DNA from: Bacteroidota bacterium
GTDB lineage: Bacteria; Bacteroidota; Bacteroidia; Bacteroidales; Lentimicrobiaceae
NCBI GenBank assembly: GCA_023441805.1
Contig: JAEZNO010000013.1
Location: 12,775 to 76,774 of the forward strand
Direction of reading: 5' to 3'
Length of the DNA stretch: 64,000 nt
Shown here piece after piece: positions 7,576-16,721 of this stretch (the stretch's first letter is position 1; every line of letters begins with the position of its first letter). The notes below the pieces were generated by a model, which worked only from the letters and a program-made list of their open reading frames with translations, was not told where the DNA came from and ran no database searches. A program made the position numbers and the translations under genes.

Positions 7576-10500
7576 ATGCTTTCATTTCTTAAGAAATTTC
7601 TGGGAACTAAATCAGATAAAGATATTCGTGAAATAATGCCTTATCTCGACAAGATTAAGGCAGTATATCCTGTTATACAAAAACTATCAAATGATGAACT
7701 GAGGAACAAAACCCTTGAGTTTAAAGCAAAAATTCAGGAGGCGATTCGTGAAAAAGAGCAACAAATAGCTGACCTAAAAGAGAAAATTGAAAATGATCCC
7801 GAAATGGATATGGATGAAAAAGAACATATCTATGAAGAGATTGACCGACTGGACAAGGAGAGTTATGAAATTTCACAGAAAGTACTAAATGATATCCTTC
7901 CTGAAGCATTTGCCGTAGTTAAAGAGACTGCCAGGAGATTTAAAGAGAATGAAACTATTGAAGTAACCGCCACTCAAATGGACCGCGATATTGCTGCTGT
8001 GCGTGATAACGTTCAGATTGTTGGCGATAAAGCTTATTACCATAATAAATGGACTGCCGGCGGTAATACAATTACCTGGGACATGGTACACTATGATGTT
8101 CAGCTTATTGGTGGTATTGTGCTACACAGCGGTAAAATTGCCGAAATGGCAACAGGTGAAGGTAAAACTCTTGTAGCTACTCTGCCTGTATACTTAAATG
8201 CATTACCCGGCAAAGGTGTCCATATTGTTACCGTAAATGATTATTTGGCTCGTCGTGACTCTGAATGGATGGGTGTTCTATATGAATTTCATGGATTGAA
8301 AGTTGATTGCATCGATAAGCATCAGCCAAATTCAGAAGCCAGACGTAAAGCCTACCTTGCTGATATCACTTTTGGAACCAACAACGAATTCGGATTTGAC
8401 TACCTGCGTGATAATATGACAGGGAATCCCGAAGAATTGGTTCAGAGACCACATAATTATGCTATTGTCGATGAAGTTGACTCTGTATTGATTGATGATG
8501 CACGTACTCCTCTTATCATTTCAGGACCAACACCAAGGGGTGATAATCAAGAGTTTGAAGCCCTGAAGCCTGAAATCAAAAAACTGTATGAGGCTCAACG
8601 ATCACTGGTAACCAAATTACTTGCCGAAGCTAAATCACTGCTTACCGACAATCCCACTCCCGAGAATGAGAAATTGGGTGGCGAACAATTGTTCAGATCA
8701 TATCGTGGATTACCAAAAAATAAGGCTCTCATCAAGTTCCTCAGCGAACCGGGAATGAAGGCCTTAATGCAAAAGACTGAGAACTTCTACCTGGCTGAGC
8801 AGCAAAAGAATATGCATATCATTGATGATGAACTGTTCTTTGTTATCGACGAAAAGCATAATACTGTTGAGCTTACTGATAAAGGTATTGATCTTATTAC
8901 AACATCCTATCAGGATCCTAAATTCTATATTTTGCCTGATATAGGCGCAGAACTTGCTGAATTAGAGAAGCAGAATCTTCCTGATGCTGAAAAGCTTGAA
9001 AAGAAAAATGAGCTTATGCGAGAGTATTCGGTAAAATCAGAGCGAGTTCATACTGTTAACCAATTACTCAAGGCTTACACCCTTTTCGAGAAGGATGTTG
9101 AGTACGTAGTAATGGATAATAAAATTAAGATTGTTGATGAGCAGACAGGTCGTATACTGGAGGGAAGGCGTTATAGTGACGGGTTGCATCAGGCTATTGA
9201 AGCTAAAGAAAATGTGAAAGTTGAGGCTGCTACTCAAACTTATGCTACCATCACTCTCCAGAATTATTTCAGAATGTATAGAAAGCTCGCCGGTATGACA
9301 GGTACTGCTGAGACTGAAGCAGGTGAATTCTGGGATATTTATAAACTGGATGTTGTAGTTATTCCTACCAATCGTCCGGTGGTCAGAAATGACAGGGAAG
9401 ACTTGGTATATAAGACAAAGAGAGAGAAATTTAACGCAGTTGCTGATGAAATCACATCATTAATCAGTCAGGGAAGACCTGTACTGGTAGGTACAACTTC
9501 GGTTGAGACCTCTGAACTGCTTAGCCGAATGCTGAAGTTGCGGAATATTAAGCATAATGTCCTGAATGCCAAATTGCACCAAAAAGAAGCAGAGATAGTT
9601 GCTGAAGCCGGCAGAGCAGGAACAGTGACCATTGCCACTAATATGGCCGGTCGTGGTACTGACATCAAGCTGGGGCCTGGTGTAAAAGAAGCGGGAGGTT
9701 TGGCAATTATTGGTACTGAACGTCATGAATCACGTCGTGTGGATCGTCAGTTACGCGGACGTGCCGGTCGTCAGGGAGACCCCGGTAGCTCCCAGTTCTT
9801 CGTTGCCCTTGAAGATGATTTGATGCGTATGTTTGGTTCGGAACGTATTGCCAGTATCATGGATCGTTTAGGATTGAAAGAAGGTGAAGTTATTCAGCAT
9901 TCAATGATCACTAAATCAATCGAAAGAGCTCAAAAGAAGGTTGAAGAGAACAACTTCGGTATACGTAAACGATTGCTGGAATATGATGATGTGATGAACT
10001 CACAACGTGAGGTTATTTATAAGAAAAGGCGTCACGCTCTGTATGGTGAACGCTTAGCTGTTGATATATCCAATATGATTTATGATGTATGCGACACAAT
10101 CGTTACCACTCATCAGGAAGACAGAGATTATGAGGGATTCAGGCTGGCAACTCTTAAAACTTTAGCTACTGAGCCAAGCATTACTGCAGATGAATTCCAG
10201 GGTAGAAATAAGGAGGAAATAGTTGACAGGCTTTTCGATCAGGTTTACAGGAATTATATAGAAAAGAGCAAAAAACTTGCCGAGAAAGCATATCCTGTAA
10301 TTAAAGATGTCTATGAAAACCAGCCACAATACGAGAATATTGCTATTCCAATAACCGATGGCATCAGGTCAATGCAGGTAGTTGCAAATCTAAAGAAAGC
10401 ATATAATGACAAAGGTCGTGAGATTACTCTTGCTATAGAAAAGGGTGTTACTCTGGCAGTCATTGACGATTCATGGAAAGATCATTTACGTGAGATGGAT

Positions 10501-10869
10501 GAACTGCGTAATTCAGTTCAAAATGCCACATATGAGCAAAAGGACCCGTTGCTTATCTACAAATTCGAATCGTTTGAATTGTTTAAGCAATTGATACAGA
10601 AGACCAATAACGAAATTTCCTCGTTTATTGTCAAAGCCAATCTGCCAATTCAGGAGCCATCACAGGTTAAAGAGGCTCAGCGTCCTCGCAGAAGTGATCC
10701 CGGCAGGTATAAAGAAGAAAGAACTGACCTCTTGTCACAGGCTCATTCAAATACGCAGCAACAAACAGTTACATCGCCTATTCGTGTTGAGAAGAAAGTT
10801 GGACGTAATGATCCTTGTCCATGTGGCAGTGGAAAGAAATATAAAAACTGTCATGGACAGAATGAATAA
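7576..10869 (+). CDS. secA: Preprotein translocase subunit SecA
   Basis: A 1097-residue ATPase motor that pushes unfolded preproteins through SecYEG. Motifs in order: MATGEGKTLVATL (Walker A, about residue 191), DYLARRDSEWMG, FGFDYLRDNM, DEVDSVLIDDARTPLIISG (Walker B region), the second ATPase half with TNMAGRGTDIKLG and RQLRGRAGRQGDPGSSQF, the helical scaffold, and a C-terminal zinc-binding tail CPCGSGKKYKNCHG. The protein is about 200 residues longer than E. coli SecA; the excess lies in the N-terminal coiled segment and around residues 330-460, as is usual in Bacteroidota. It supplies most of the exported proteins of the window. Confidence 0.98.
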   Translation: MLSFLKKFLGTKSDKDIREIMPYLDKIKAVYPVIQKLSNDELRNKTLEFKAKIQEAIREKEQQIADLKEKIENDPEMDMDEKEHIYEEIDRLDKESYEISQKVLNDILPEAFAVVKETARRFKENETIEVTATQMDRDIAAVRDNVQIVGDKAYYHNKWTAGGNTITWDMVHYDVQLIGGIVLHSGKIAEMATGEGKTLVATLPVYLNALPGKGVHIVTVNDYLARRDSEWMGVLYEFHGLKVDCIDKHQPNSEARRKAYLADITFGTNNEFGFDYLRDNMTGNPEELVQRPHNYAIVDEVDSVLIDDARTPLIISGPTPRGDNQEFEALKPEIKKLYEAQRSLVTKLLAEAKSLLTDNPTPENEKLGGEQLFRSYRGLPKNKALIKFLSEPGMKALMQKTENFYLAEQQKNMHIIDDELFFVIDEKHNTVELTDKGIDLITTSYQDPKFYILPDIGAELAELEKQNLPDAEKLEKKNELMREYSVKSERVHTVNQLLKAYTLFEKDVEYVVMDNKIKIVDEQTGRILEGRRYSDGLHQAIEAKENVKVEAATQTYATITLQNYFRMYRKLAGMTGTAETEAGEFWDIYKLDVVVIPTNRPVVRNDREDLVYKTKREKFNAVADEITSLISQGRPVLVGTTSVETSELLSRMLKLRNIKHNVLNAKLHQKEAEIVAEAGRAGTVTIATNMAGRGTDIKLGPGVKEAGGLAIIGTERHESRRVDRQLRGRAGRQGDPGSSQFFVALEDDLMRMFGSERIASIMDRLGLKEGEVIQHSMITKSIERAQKKVEENNFGIRKRLLEYDDVMNSQREVIYKKRRHALYGERLAVDISNMIYDVCDTIVTTHQEDRDYEGFRLATLKTLATEPSITADEFQGRNKEEIVDRLFDQVYRNYIEKSKKLAEKAYPVIKDVYENQPQYENIAIPITDGIRSMQVVANLKKAYNDKGREITLAIEKGVTLAVIDDSWKDHLREMDELRNSVQNATYEQKDPLLIYKFESFELFKQLIQKTNNEISSFIVKANLPIQEPSQVKEAQRPRRSDPGRYKEERTDLLSQAHSNTQQQTVTSPIRVEKKVGRNDPCPCGSGKKYKNCHGQNE

Positions 10870-10934
10870 ACTGTATAACTCAACGTACAGCTTTTCAATC
10901 TGACACCGTCACTAATTGACAGAATGAATAAACT
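10856..10934. repeat. 17-bp direct repeat across the secA stop codon
   Basis: GACAGAATGAATAAACT occurs at 10856-10872, containing the secA stop, and again at 10918-10934, before the M28 peptidase gene. The 45 bases between them look unrelated. It may be a remnant of a small duplication. Confidence 0.7.
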
Positions 10935-10958
10935 ATAGAAACTTAACCTGACAACTAT

Positions 10959-12998
10959 ATGCAAAAAACTACCCGTAAGATTGAGTGGTATAGTACCGAC
11001 AATTACATCGTTAAAGCAATTCGAAATCTGTTATTTGTTTCGCTTGTACTGATTTTCTTTAATGGAAAAGCTCAATTGGCATACAGTCCTTTTATCGATT
11101 CGATAGCTTCACTTTCAACCAATGAGCAGATCATGCTTTCGACGAGACAACTTACCGGTGATCTTACGGTTACAATTGCAGGACAGGATGTTACTATTGA
11201 ATCACGTCATTATCTTTCGCAGGGAAATGAGTTAGCCGCACAGTTTCTCTTTGATAAATTCGAAGAATACGGCTATTCACCTGAAATTCAGAATTTCAAC
11301 TCAGGTAGAGGTGCTAATGTTATAGCAACAAAAACAGGAACTCTTTACCCTGATAAGATCTATATAATCTGTGGCCATTATGATAATATGCCATCAGGTC
11401 CCAGAGCCCCGGGTGCTGATGACAATGCTTCAGGGACTGTTGCTACATTGGAAGCTGCAAGGATATTGAGTAATCTGGATCTTCTGTATACTGTGAAATT
11501 CATCGCATGGGATGAAGAAGAAATCGGACTGGTTGGAAGTAATTATTATGCAATGCTGGCAGCTGCAGCTGGTGAAGATATTCTTGGTGTGCTGAATCTC
11601 GACATGATTGCATGGGATTCAAATAACGATATGCTATTCTCAATTGCCACTAATCCATTGTCAGAAGACTTTACAGATGACTTTATTTTAACAACTGGAT
11701 ACTATCAGCCTGAACTTTCACATAATTTCATCAGTACAACTGCCAGTGATCATGCATCCTTCTGGCAATATGGGTACCCTGCCCTGCTTGCAATCGAGGA
11801 CTGGTACGATTTTAACAATTGGTATCATACACCCAGTGATAATATCCCTATACTGAATATGGAGCTATACGGGGCACTTGTTAGGGCTTCCATTGCAAAC
11901 ATAGCTTCAAATGCATTGAACCTAAGATTCTTCTTTAACCATTCACCAATTGAATCTGGAATTTCAACATTACCTCACGAGACATTCATAGTCGTTAATA
12001 GTGATTATCAAACTGATACTACAGATTATGAACCCCGTCTTTATTATTCAACTGATGGTGAACTCTTTGATTTCTTACTTCCTATAAAACATTCAATCGA
12101 CACATTCTTCTTTGAAGTCCCTGGTTTCCCAATAGGTACTATTGTACAATATTACTTTGCAGTGCAGGATGAGGATGCCACAATGATTGCAACCTATCCC
12201 TATGGTGGAAGAGGAATATCACCTCCGGGCACTATTGCTCCTGAATCATATTTCAGCTATGAGGTAGATTATATCTTCGCTAAAGAGCTTTGTTCACTTA
12301 ATACTCCATTGCTCATTCCTGATAATACCAATACAACTGACCAAATTGAAATAGCTCAGAATGGAGAGATTTACGATATTAATGTACATGTTGATATTAC
12401 TCATCCGGCTACAGGGGAACTAAGATTAATGTTGATATCCCCTCAAAATAAAGGCGTGATTCTGAGTGACTACAATGGTGGCGATGGAGACAATTATACT
12501 CAAACTGTATTTGATGATCAGGCTGAATACTCCATAGAAAATGGGGTACCACCATTTACCGGCACATTTAAACCAGAGGTAGCTCTTAGTACATTTAACG
12601 GAAGCAAAATTGCCGGCATCTGGAAACTTAGAATAAATGAGTATGGCCAACCCAATTCAGGAACACTCAATAACTGGTGTCTGCACTTCCTGTATAAAGA
12701 CACTACATCAACCGGGATTAATGAGCTCACTACAGCTACTTCATTTTTAAATCAGAACTATCCCAATCCTGCAAAGTCATTTACTAACATTAAATTCAGA
12801 CTTCAGAAAGAGGAAAAGGTTGTTCTTAACTTGTACAATAGTCGCGGAATGCTGATTCGTAATCTTGTCAACGGAACTTTCGCTGCCGGTGACCATTTAA
12901 TAGTAACATCAACTGAAAACCTTAAACCCGGCACTTATCATTATACATTGAAATGTGATTCATTTACACAAACCAGAAGTATGCTGGTTATTAAATGA
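10959..12998 (+). CDS. Secreted M28-family zinc peptidase with P domain and T9SS sorting domain
   Basis: A 679-residue exported protein. A hydrophobic signal segment spans about residues 22-38, after a long charged N-terminus. The M28 catalytic domain covers about 115-330: zinc ligands appear as CGHYDN (H140, D142), GADDNASG (D154) and WDEEEIGLVG (E186/E187), with D215 in LNLDMIAWD. A proprotein-convertase-type P domain (HPATGELRLMLISPQ, IAGIWKLRI, about 445-590) follows. The last 75 residues (LNQNYPNPA to MLVIK) form a type A T9SS C-terminal sorting domain, so the protein should pass the Sec and then the type IX system. It is probably an aminopeptidase; the exact substrate is unknown. pyrH follows 24 bases downstream. 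Confidence 0.9.
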   Translation: MQKTTRKIEWYSTDNYIVKAIRNLLFVSLVLIFFNGKAQLAYSPFIDSIASLSTNEQIMLSTRQLTGDLTVTIAGQDVTIESRHYLSQGNELAAQFLFDKFEEYGYSPEIQNFNSGRGANVIATKTGTLYPDKIYIICGHYDNMPSGPRAPGADDNASGTVATLEAARILSNLDLLYTVKFIAWDEEEIGLVGSNYYAMLAAAAGEDILGVLNLDMIAWDSNNDMLFSIATNPLSEDFTDDFILTTGYYQPELSHNFISTTASDHASFWQYGYPALLAIEDWYDFNNWYHTPSDNIPILNMELYGALVRASIANIASNALNLRFFFNHSPIESGISTLPHETFIVVNSDYQTDTTDYEPRLYYSTDGELFDFLLPIKHSIDTFFFEVPGFPIGTIVQYYFAVQDEDATMIATYPYGGRGISPPGTIAPESYFSYEVDYIFAKELCSLNTPLLIPDNTNTTDQIEIAQNGEIYDINVHVDITHPATGELRLMLISPQNKGVILSDYNGGDGDNYTQTVFDDQAEYSIENGVPPFTGTFKPEVALSTFNGSKIAGIWKLRINEYGQPNSGTLNNWCLHFLYKDTTSTGINELTTATSFLNQNYPNPAKSFTNIKFRLQKEEKVVLNLYNSRGMLIRNLVNGTFAAGDHLIVTSTENLKPGTYHYTLKCDSFTQTRSMLVIK

Positions 12999-13022
12999 TT
13001 AACACTATAATTAATTGAAATC

Positions 13023-13730
13023 ATGAAGTACAATAGAATACTCCTAAAATTAAGCGGCGAAGCATTAATGGGCTGTCAACAATATGGAATTGATCCTGAG
13101 CGGTTGAATCAATATGCCAAAGAAATTGTGAATGCAAACAGAAAAGGGACTCAGGTTGCTATTGTTATCGGAGGAGGAAACATTTTCAGAGGAGTTCAGG
13201 GCAGTGCTAAAGGAATTGACAGAGTTAAAGGTGATTATATGGGAATGCTTGCCACAATCATTAATAGTATTGCTCTGCAAGGTGAATTGGAAAAGGAAGG
13301 ATTGAGAGTACGTCTCCTTTCAGGCATGCCTGTTGACCCTGTTGCCGAATCAATGAGCAGAGATAAGGCAATACAGTATCTTGAGGATGGCTATGTTGTG
13401 ATAATTGCAGGTGGAACAGGAAATCCATTCTTCACAACTGATACAGCAGCAGTCTTAAGGGCTGTTGAGATAAAAGCTGATCTCGTACTGAAAGGTACAC
13501 GCGTTGATGGAGTGTATACTGCTGATCCTGAAAAAGATTTAAATGCAACTAAATATACTAAAGTCACTTTTGATGAAGTTTATGATAAGAATCTGAATAT
13601 CATGGACATGACAGCAATTACCATGTGCCGTGAAAACAATCTGCCGATAGTTGTCTTTAACATGAACATTGAGGGTAATCTGGTACGTTTACTTAATGGT
13701 GAAGATATTGGCACTTTAGTATTGCGTTAA
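13023..13730 (+). CDS. pyrH: UMP kinase
   Basis: A 235-residue protein of the amino-acid-kinase fold. It begins with YNRILLKLSGEALMG, and contains VIGGGNIFRG (phosphate loop), GGTGNPFFTTDTAA and KGTRVDGVYTADP. Bacterial PyrH phosphorylates UMP to UDP with ATP, works as a hexamer in the cytoplasm and feeds pyrimidine nucleotide and UDP-sugar synthesis. frr follows 50 bases on; the pyrH-frr order is widely conserved in bacteria. Here tsf and rpsB, often upstream, are replaced by the M28 peptidase gene. Confidence 0.97.
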   Translation: MKYNRILLKLSGEALMGCQQYGIDPERLNQYAKEIVNANRKGTQVAIVIGGGNIFRGVQGSAKGIDRVKGDYMGMLATIINSIALQGELEKEGLRVRLLSGMPVDPVAESMSRDKAIQYLEDGYVVIIAGGTGNPFFTTDTAAVLRAVEIKADLVLKGTRVDGVYTADPEKDLNATKYTKVTFDEVYDKNLNIMDMTAITMCRENNLPIVVFNMNIEGNLVRLLNGEDIGTLVLR

Positions 13731-13737
13731 GCATATG

Positions 13738-13753
13738 TACTTTTGTATATTTG
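13738..13753 (+). promoter_or_regulatory. Two adjacent -7 elements upstream of frr
   Basis: TACTTTTG (13738-13745) and TATATTTG (13746-13753) each match TAnnTTTG and lie head to tail, 28-36 bases before the frr ATG. This could allow frr to be transcribed apart from pyrH. Confidence 0.4.
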
Positions 13754-13780
13754 CCAACTTATTGATTAAACCACGCTAAT

Positions 13781-14344
13781 ATGAACGAAGAAGTCACATT
13801 TGTAATAGAAGAAGCAGAAGAAGGAATGACCAATGCGTTGGCACATCTTGAAAAAGAATTCCAGAAAATTCGTGCCGGCAAAGCTAGTCCGTCAATGCTT
13901 GATGGTGTCAGGATAGATTATTATGGAACAATGACTCCAATTGACCAGGTGTCAAATATTAACACACCCGATCCTCGTCAGATCATTGTACAGCCTTGGG
14001 AAAAAGCAATGCTGGCACCAATTGAAAAAGCAATCCTTGCGGCAAATCTTGGCTTTAACCCTCAAAATAACGGTGAAGTTCTTCGCATAGCTGTACCACC
14101 TTTAACCGAAGAACGCCGTCGTGATCTCGTAAAGAAGGCTAAGGTAGAAGTTGAAAATGCCAAAGTTACAATCAGAAACATACGCCGCTCGGCGATGGAT
14201 TCAGGTAAGAAATTAGAAAAAGAAGGCGTGCCTGAAGATGAGATTAAACAACTTGAAAAGGAAATTCAAAACTTAACCGATAAGAATATTTCGAAAGTCG
14301 ACAAGTTGTTTGAGGCTAAAGAAAAGGATATAATGACAGTTTAG
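13781..14344 (+). CDS. frr: Ribosome recycling factor
   Basis: A 187-residue protein, the usual size. It contains HLEKEFQKIRAGKASPSMLDG, the first helix with the RxGRA-like turn, then PWEKAMLAPIEKAI, and the RRDLVKKAKVEVENAKVTIR helix and GVPEDEIKQLEKEIQ. RRF with EF-G splits the post-termination ribosome. It is convergent with the response regulator gene, with a gap of only 17 bases and no clear terminator. Confidence 0.98.
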   Translation: MNEEVTFVIEEAEEGMTNALAHLEKEFQKIRAGKASPSMLDGVRIDYYGTMTPIDQVSNINTPDPRQIIVQPWEKAMLAPIEKAILAANLGFNPQNNGEVLRIAVPPLTEERRRDLVKKAKVEVENAKVTIRNIRRSAMDSGKKLEKEGVPEDEIKQLEKEIQNLTDKNISKVDKLFEAKEKDIMTV

Positions 14345-14361
14345 CGGAAATACTAATATTT

Positions 14362-15078
14362 TCATTTTAATGTCTTCTGTTCAATGCCCGATTTCTTTAC
14401 TTCGAGCTTGAACCCTGCACCATGGATATTTTGAATACAAACATCTTCATCAAGGCTGAGATACTTACGTAGCTTGGCAATAAAAACATCCATACTGCGT
14501 CCGATAAAGTAATCACTATTTCCCCAAACTTCCTTCTGTGCCTTGTCACGAGGCAACAGATTATTTGAGTGTATACATAAAAGTTTCAGAAGTGCAGCTT
14601 CTTTAACGGTAAGATTGCGAGCCTTATCCCTAATCACAAGCAACTGGTTTGCCGGATCAAATGTGTATTTACCAATCTGAATTTTACCGGAGTAATCATC
14701 CAGGGGTACCCGACATCTCTTGAGTATTGCTTCAATTCGTAATGAAAGCTCCTCGCTAATGAAGGGTTTGGTTATATAGTCATCGCAACCGGCCTTGAAA
14801 CCCTGTATCTTATCTTCATTCTGTCCTTTTGCAGTCAGGAATATGATTGGTACTTTTTCATTTAACAATCTAATGTCGGCAGCAAGTGTAAATCCATCCT
14901 TCTTCGGGAGCATTACATCGAGAATGCACAAATCGAATGCTTCGGCTACAAACTTGTGATATCCCTCTTCACCATTTGTTGCCCATGTTATTGTATATCC
15001 TAACGACTGAAGGTATTCCTCAACCAGTGATCCCAAGTTTAAATCATCTTCTACTAGTAAAATTCGAGCATTATCCAT
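14362..15078 (-). CDS. Response regulator, OmpR/PhoB type (RprY-like)
   Basis: With the ATG at 15078 the protein has 238 residues. The receiver domain shows LLVEDDLNLG (acidic pocket), the phospho-acceptor aspartate in CILDVMLPKKDG and lysine in TKPF. A winged-helix DNA-binding domain with KEAALLKLLCIHSNNLLPR and GRSMDVFIAKLRKYL follows. The start codon overlaps the last 8 bases of the histidine kinase gene, so translation is probably coupled. It should bind promoters in response to the kinase. The layout resembles the RprX/RprY pair of Bacteroides; the signal is unknown. Confidence 0.9.
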   Translation of the reverse strand: MDNARILLVEDDLNLGSLVEEYLQSLGYTITWATNGEEGYHKFVAEAFDLCILDVMLPKKDGFTLAADIRLLNEKVPIIFLTAKGQNEDKIQGFKAGCDDYITKPFISEELSLRIEAILKRCRVPLDDYSGKIQIGKYTFDPANQLLVIRDKARNLTVKEAALLKLLCIHSNNLLPRDKAQKEVWGNSDYFIGRSMDVFIAKLRKYLSLDEDVCIQNIHGAGFKLEVKKSGIEQKTLK

Positions 15079-16363
15079 AAACTTCTGCATTAACATTTAA
15101 TGGTAAACTAATCTCAAATGTGCTTCCTCTCCTTGGCGCACTCTTCACAGTGACCTCTCCCTTTAATGCCTCAGTCACAGTCTTTACATAAAATAATCCC
15201 AAACCAAATCCTTTCACATCATGCAAATTACCAGTAGGAACCCGGTATAGCTTATCAAAGATCATTTTTTGATCTTCCTCACTGATGCCAATTCCATTAT
15301 CACTAACTGATAGTATAAACTTGTCGTCAAGGTTTGATGTACGTATTGCAATTTCGGGGATGTTATTATTGTACTTAATGGCATTGTCAAGCAAATTGCA
15401 TATAATATTCTGGAAGTGCATTAAGTCAGCGGTAATGTGAAAGTCAACTGCTTCAGGGAAAAACCTGATATTACCGCTTGAAGTCCTGAGTGAAAGTTCA
15501 AAGCGGTTAATGCACTGACTTATCACATCATGCGCATTAAAGGTTGAATAATCCATATTAAACACACCCTTCTCAAGCACAGCAATCTGAAGTACCTGCT
15601 CTACCTGCTTTTGCATTCTCTGATTCTCATCAAAGATCATACGGGCGTATTTCTTTGTCTTTTCTTCTGATTTCACACCTTTGGGGTTTAATAACATTTC
15701 ACTCGCCAAAGAGATTGTTGAAATTGGCGTTTTGAGTTCATGTGTCATGTTATTAACAAAGTCAGACTTAAGCTCTGATAGTTTCTTTTGTTTAAGAAAT
15801 GAGAATATCATGAATGAGAAGGCAAATACCACCATCCCGACAAGTAACAATGAGATAAACAACCAGGGCAGCAAACGACTCCATAATTTCTCACTCTCAT
15901 TCGGAAAGTAAACAACTAAACTAACCTGCTCGGTATTATAGAGGCACGAAAGAGAAACTTGATGTCCCGCACTCAGAAGTTTATTCTTATCATTAATATT
16001 CTCACCGGCAATGAATTGTCCTGATTCAGGATCATATATTCCCCAAACATGTTGTCGCGTAAGTTCTCCTGCATCAAATTCCTGATGAAGTAAGGAATCA
16101 ATACGAACCGGATTTATCACCGAGAGTATCTCCATTGTTCGTCTGTCACAGCCATGCCCACAAACATAAGGCTCATTTTCAGGATCAAGATGCTCGTCAA
16201 ATAAACGGTTAACTATGCTACGTAAGGTAACACTTACTTTTTTATCAAAAAGCTCCTTTTGTAATTCAAGGGCATTTCGCATCCAATAGAACTGTATGGC
16301 TATTATCCCAACCAGTGCGAATGCTGCCAATGAAATTATTATGGTTACTGATCGCTTTTTCAT
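15071..16363 (-). CDS. Sensor histidine kinase (RprX-like)
   Basis: The ATG at 16363 gives 430 residues. One membrane segment near residues 8-26 and another near 166-190 bracket a periplasmic sensor region of about 135 residues with two close cysteines (CGHGC). The HisKA motif HELKTPIS carries the phosphorylated histidine near residue 208. The HATPase domain shows NLLDNAIKYN (N box), DNGIGI (G1) and GFGLGLFYV (G2). It should phosphorylate the regulator encoded just downstream. The upstream gap holds a 15-bp palindrome that could be an operator. Confidence 0.9.
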   Translation of the reverse strand: MKKRSVTIIISLAAFALVGIIAIQFYWMRNALELQKELFDKKVSVTLRSIVNRLFDEHLDPENEPYVCGHGCDRRTMEILSVINPVRIDSLLHQEFDAGELTRQHVWGIYDPESGQFIAGENINDKNKLLSAGHQVSLSCLYNTEQVSLVVYFPNESEKLWSRLLPWLFISLLLVGMVVFAFSFMIFSFLKQKKLSELKSDFVNNMTHELKTPISTISLASEMLLNPKGVKSEEKTKKYARMIFDENQRMQKQVEQVLQIAVLEKGVFNMDYSTFNAHDVISQCINRFELSLRTSSGNIRFFPEAVDFHITADLMHFQNIICNLLDNAIKYNNNIPEIAIRTSNLDDKFILSVSDNGIGISEEDQKMIFDKLYRVPTGNLHDVKGFGLGLFYVKTVTEALKGEVTVKSAPRRGSTFEISLPLNVNAEVYG

Positions 16364-16486
16364 TAAAATATTTATTCTCAATCACAAAAGTAAGTCAAAT
16401 TAATGAAGATCAGGTTGCCGGACCAACTGTGAGCAGAACAATTTAGTTATTTCATGATGCTATCATTAAACTCCTCAATCCACATG

Positions 16487-16523
16487 AATACAATGAACAA
16501 AATAAACATTTGTTCATTGTATT
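16487..16523. repeat. Perfect 15-bp inverted repeat with 7-base loop
   Basis: AATACAATGAACAAA (16487-16501) is the exact reverse complement of TTTGTTCATTGTATT (16509-16523), with ATAAACA between. It has no GC-rich core or T tail, so it is less like a terminator than like a binding site or a remnant of a mobile element end. Confidence 0.85.
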
Positions 16524-16689
16524 TGGAATTGTAATAGCCGGTGATTGGTGCTAGTATGTATGACCTCCACTCAAAAAGATCCAAAATTAAGATGTCTTTA
16601 ATTGCTATTGGTATGCCAACTCTTGAATAGGATCAAAAAGAGAACTAATTCAAAACTTAGCTCAATGTAACTGCCATTTCAATTTTCAG

Positions 16690-16697
16690 TAAGTTTG
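16690..16697 (+). promoter_or_regulatory. Candidate -7 element for the THUMP methyltransferase gene
   Basis: TAAGTTTG matches TAnnTTTG and is 24 bases before the ATG at 16722. No clear -33 element was found. Confidence 0.4.
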
Positions 16698-16721
16698 CCA
16701 AAAACGGTAAAAGTTAATCGT

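Larger units (their letters stand above)
16364..16721. other. Divergent intergenic region, 358 bases
   Basis: It lies between the kinase gene (minus) and the THUMP methyltransferase gene (plus). I see no open frame with coding character. It holds a perfect 15-bp inverted repeat (16487-16523) and a -7 element (16690-16697); the rest has no recognisable structure. Confidence 0.6.

Noticed and set aside
16364..16721. A decayed gene in the gap between the histidine kinase and THUMP genes
   Set aside because: No open frame of useful length or conserved motif is seen on either strand; only the palindrome and a promoter element stand out.
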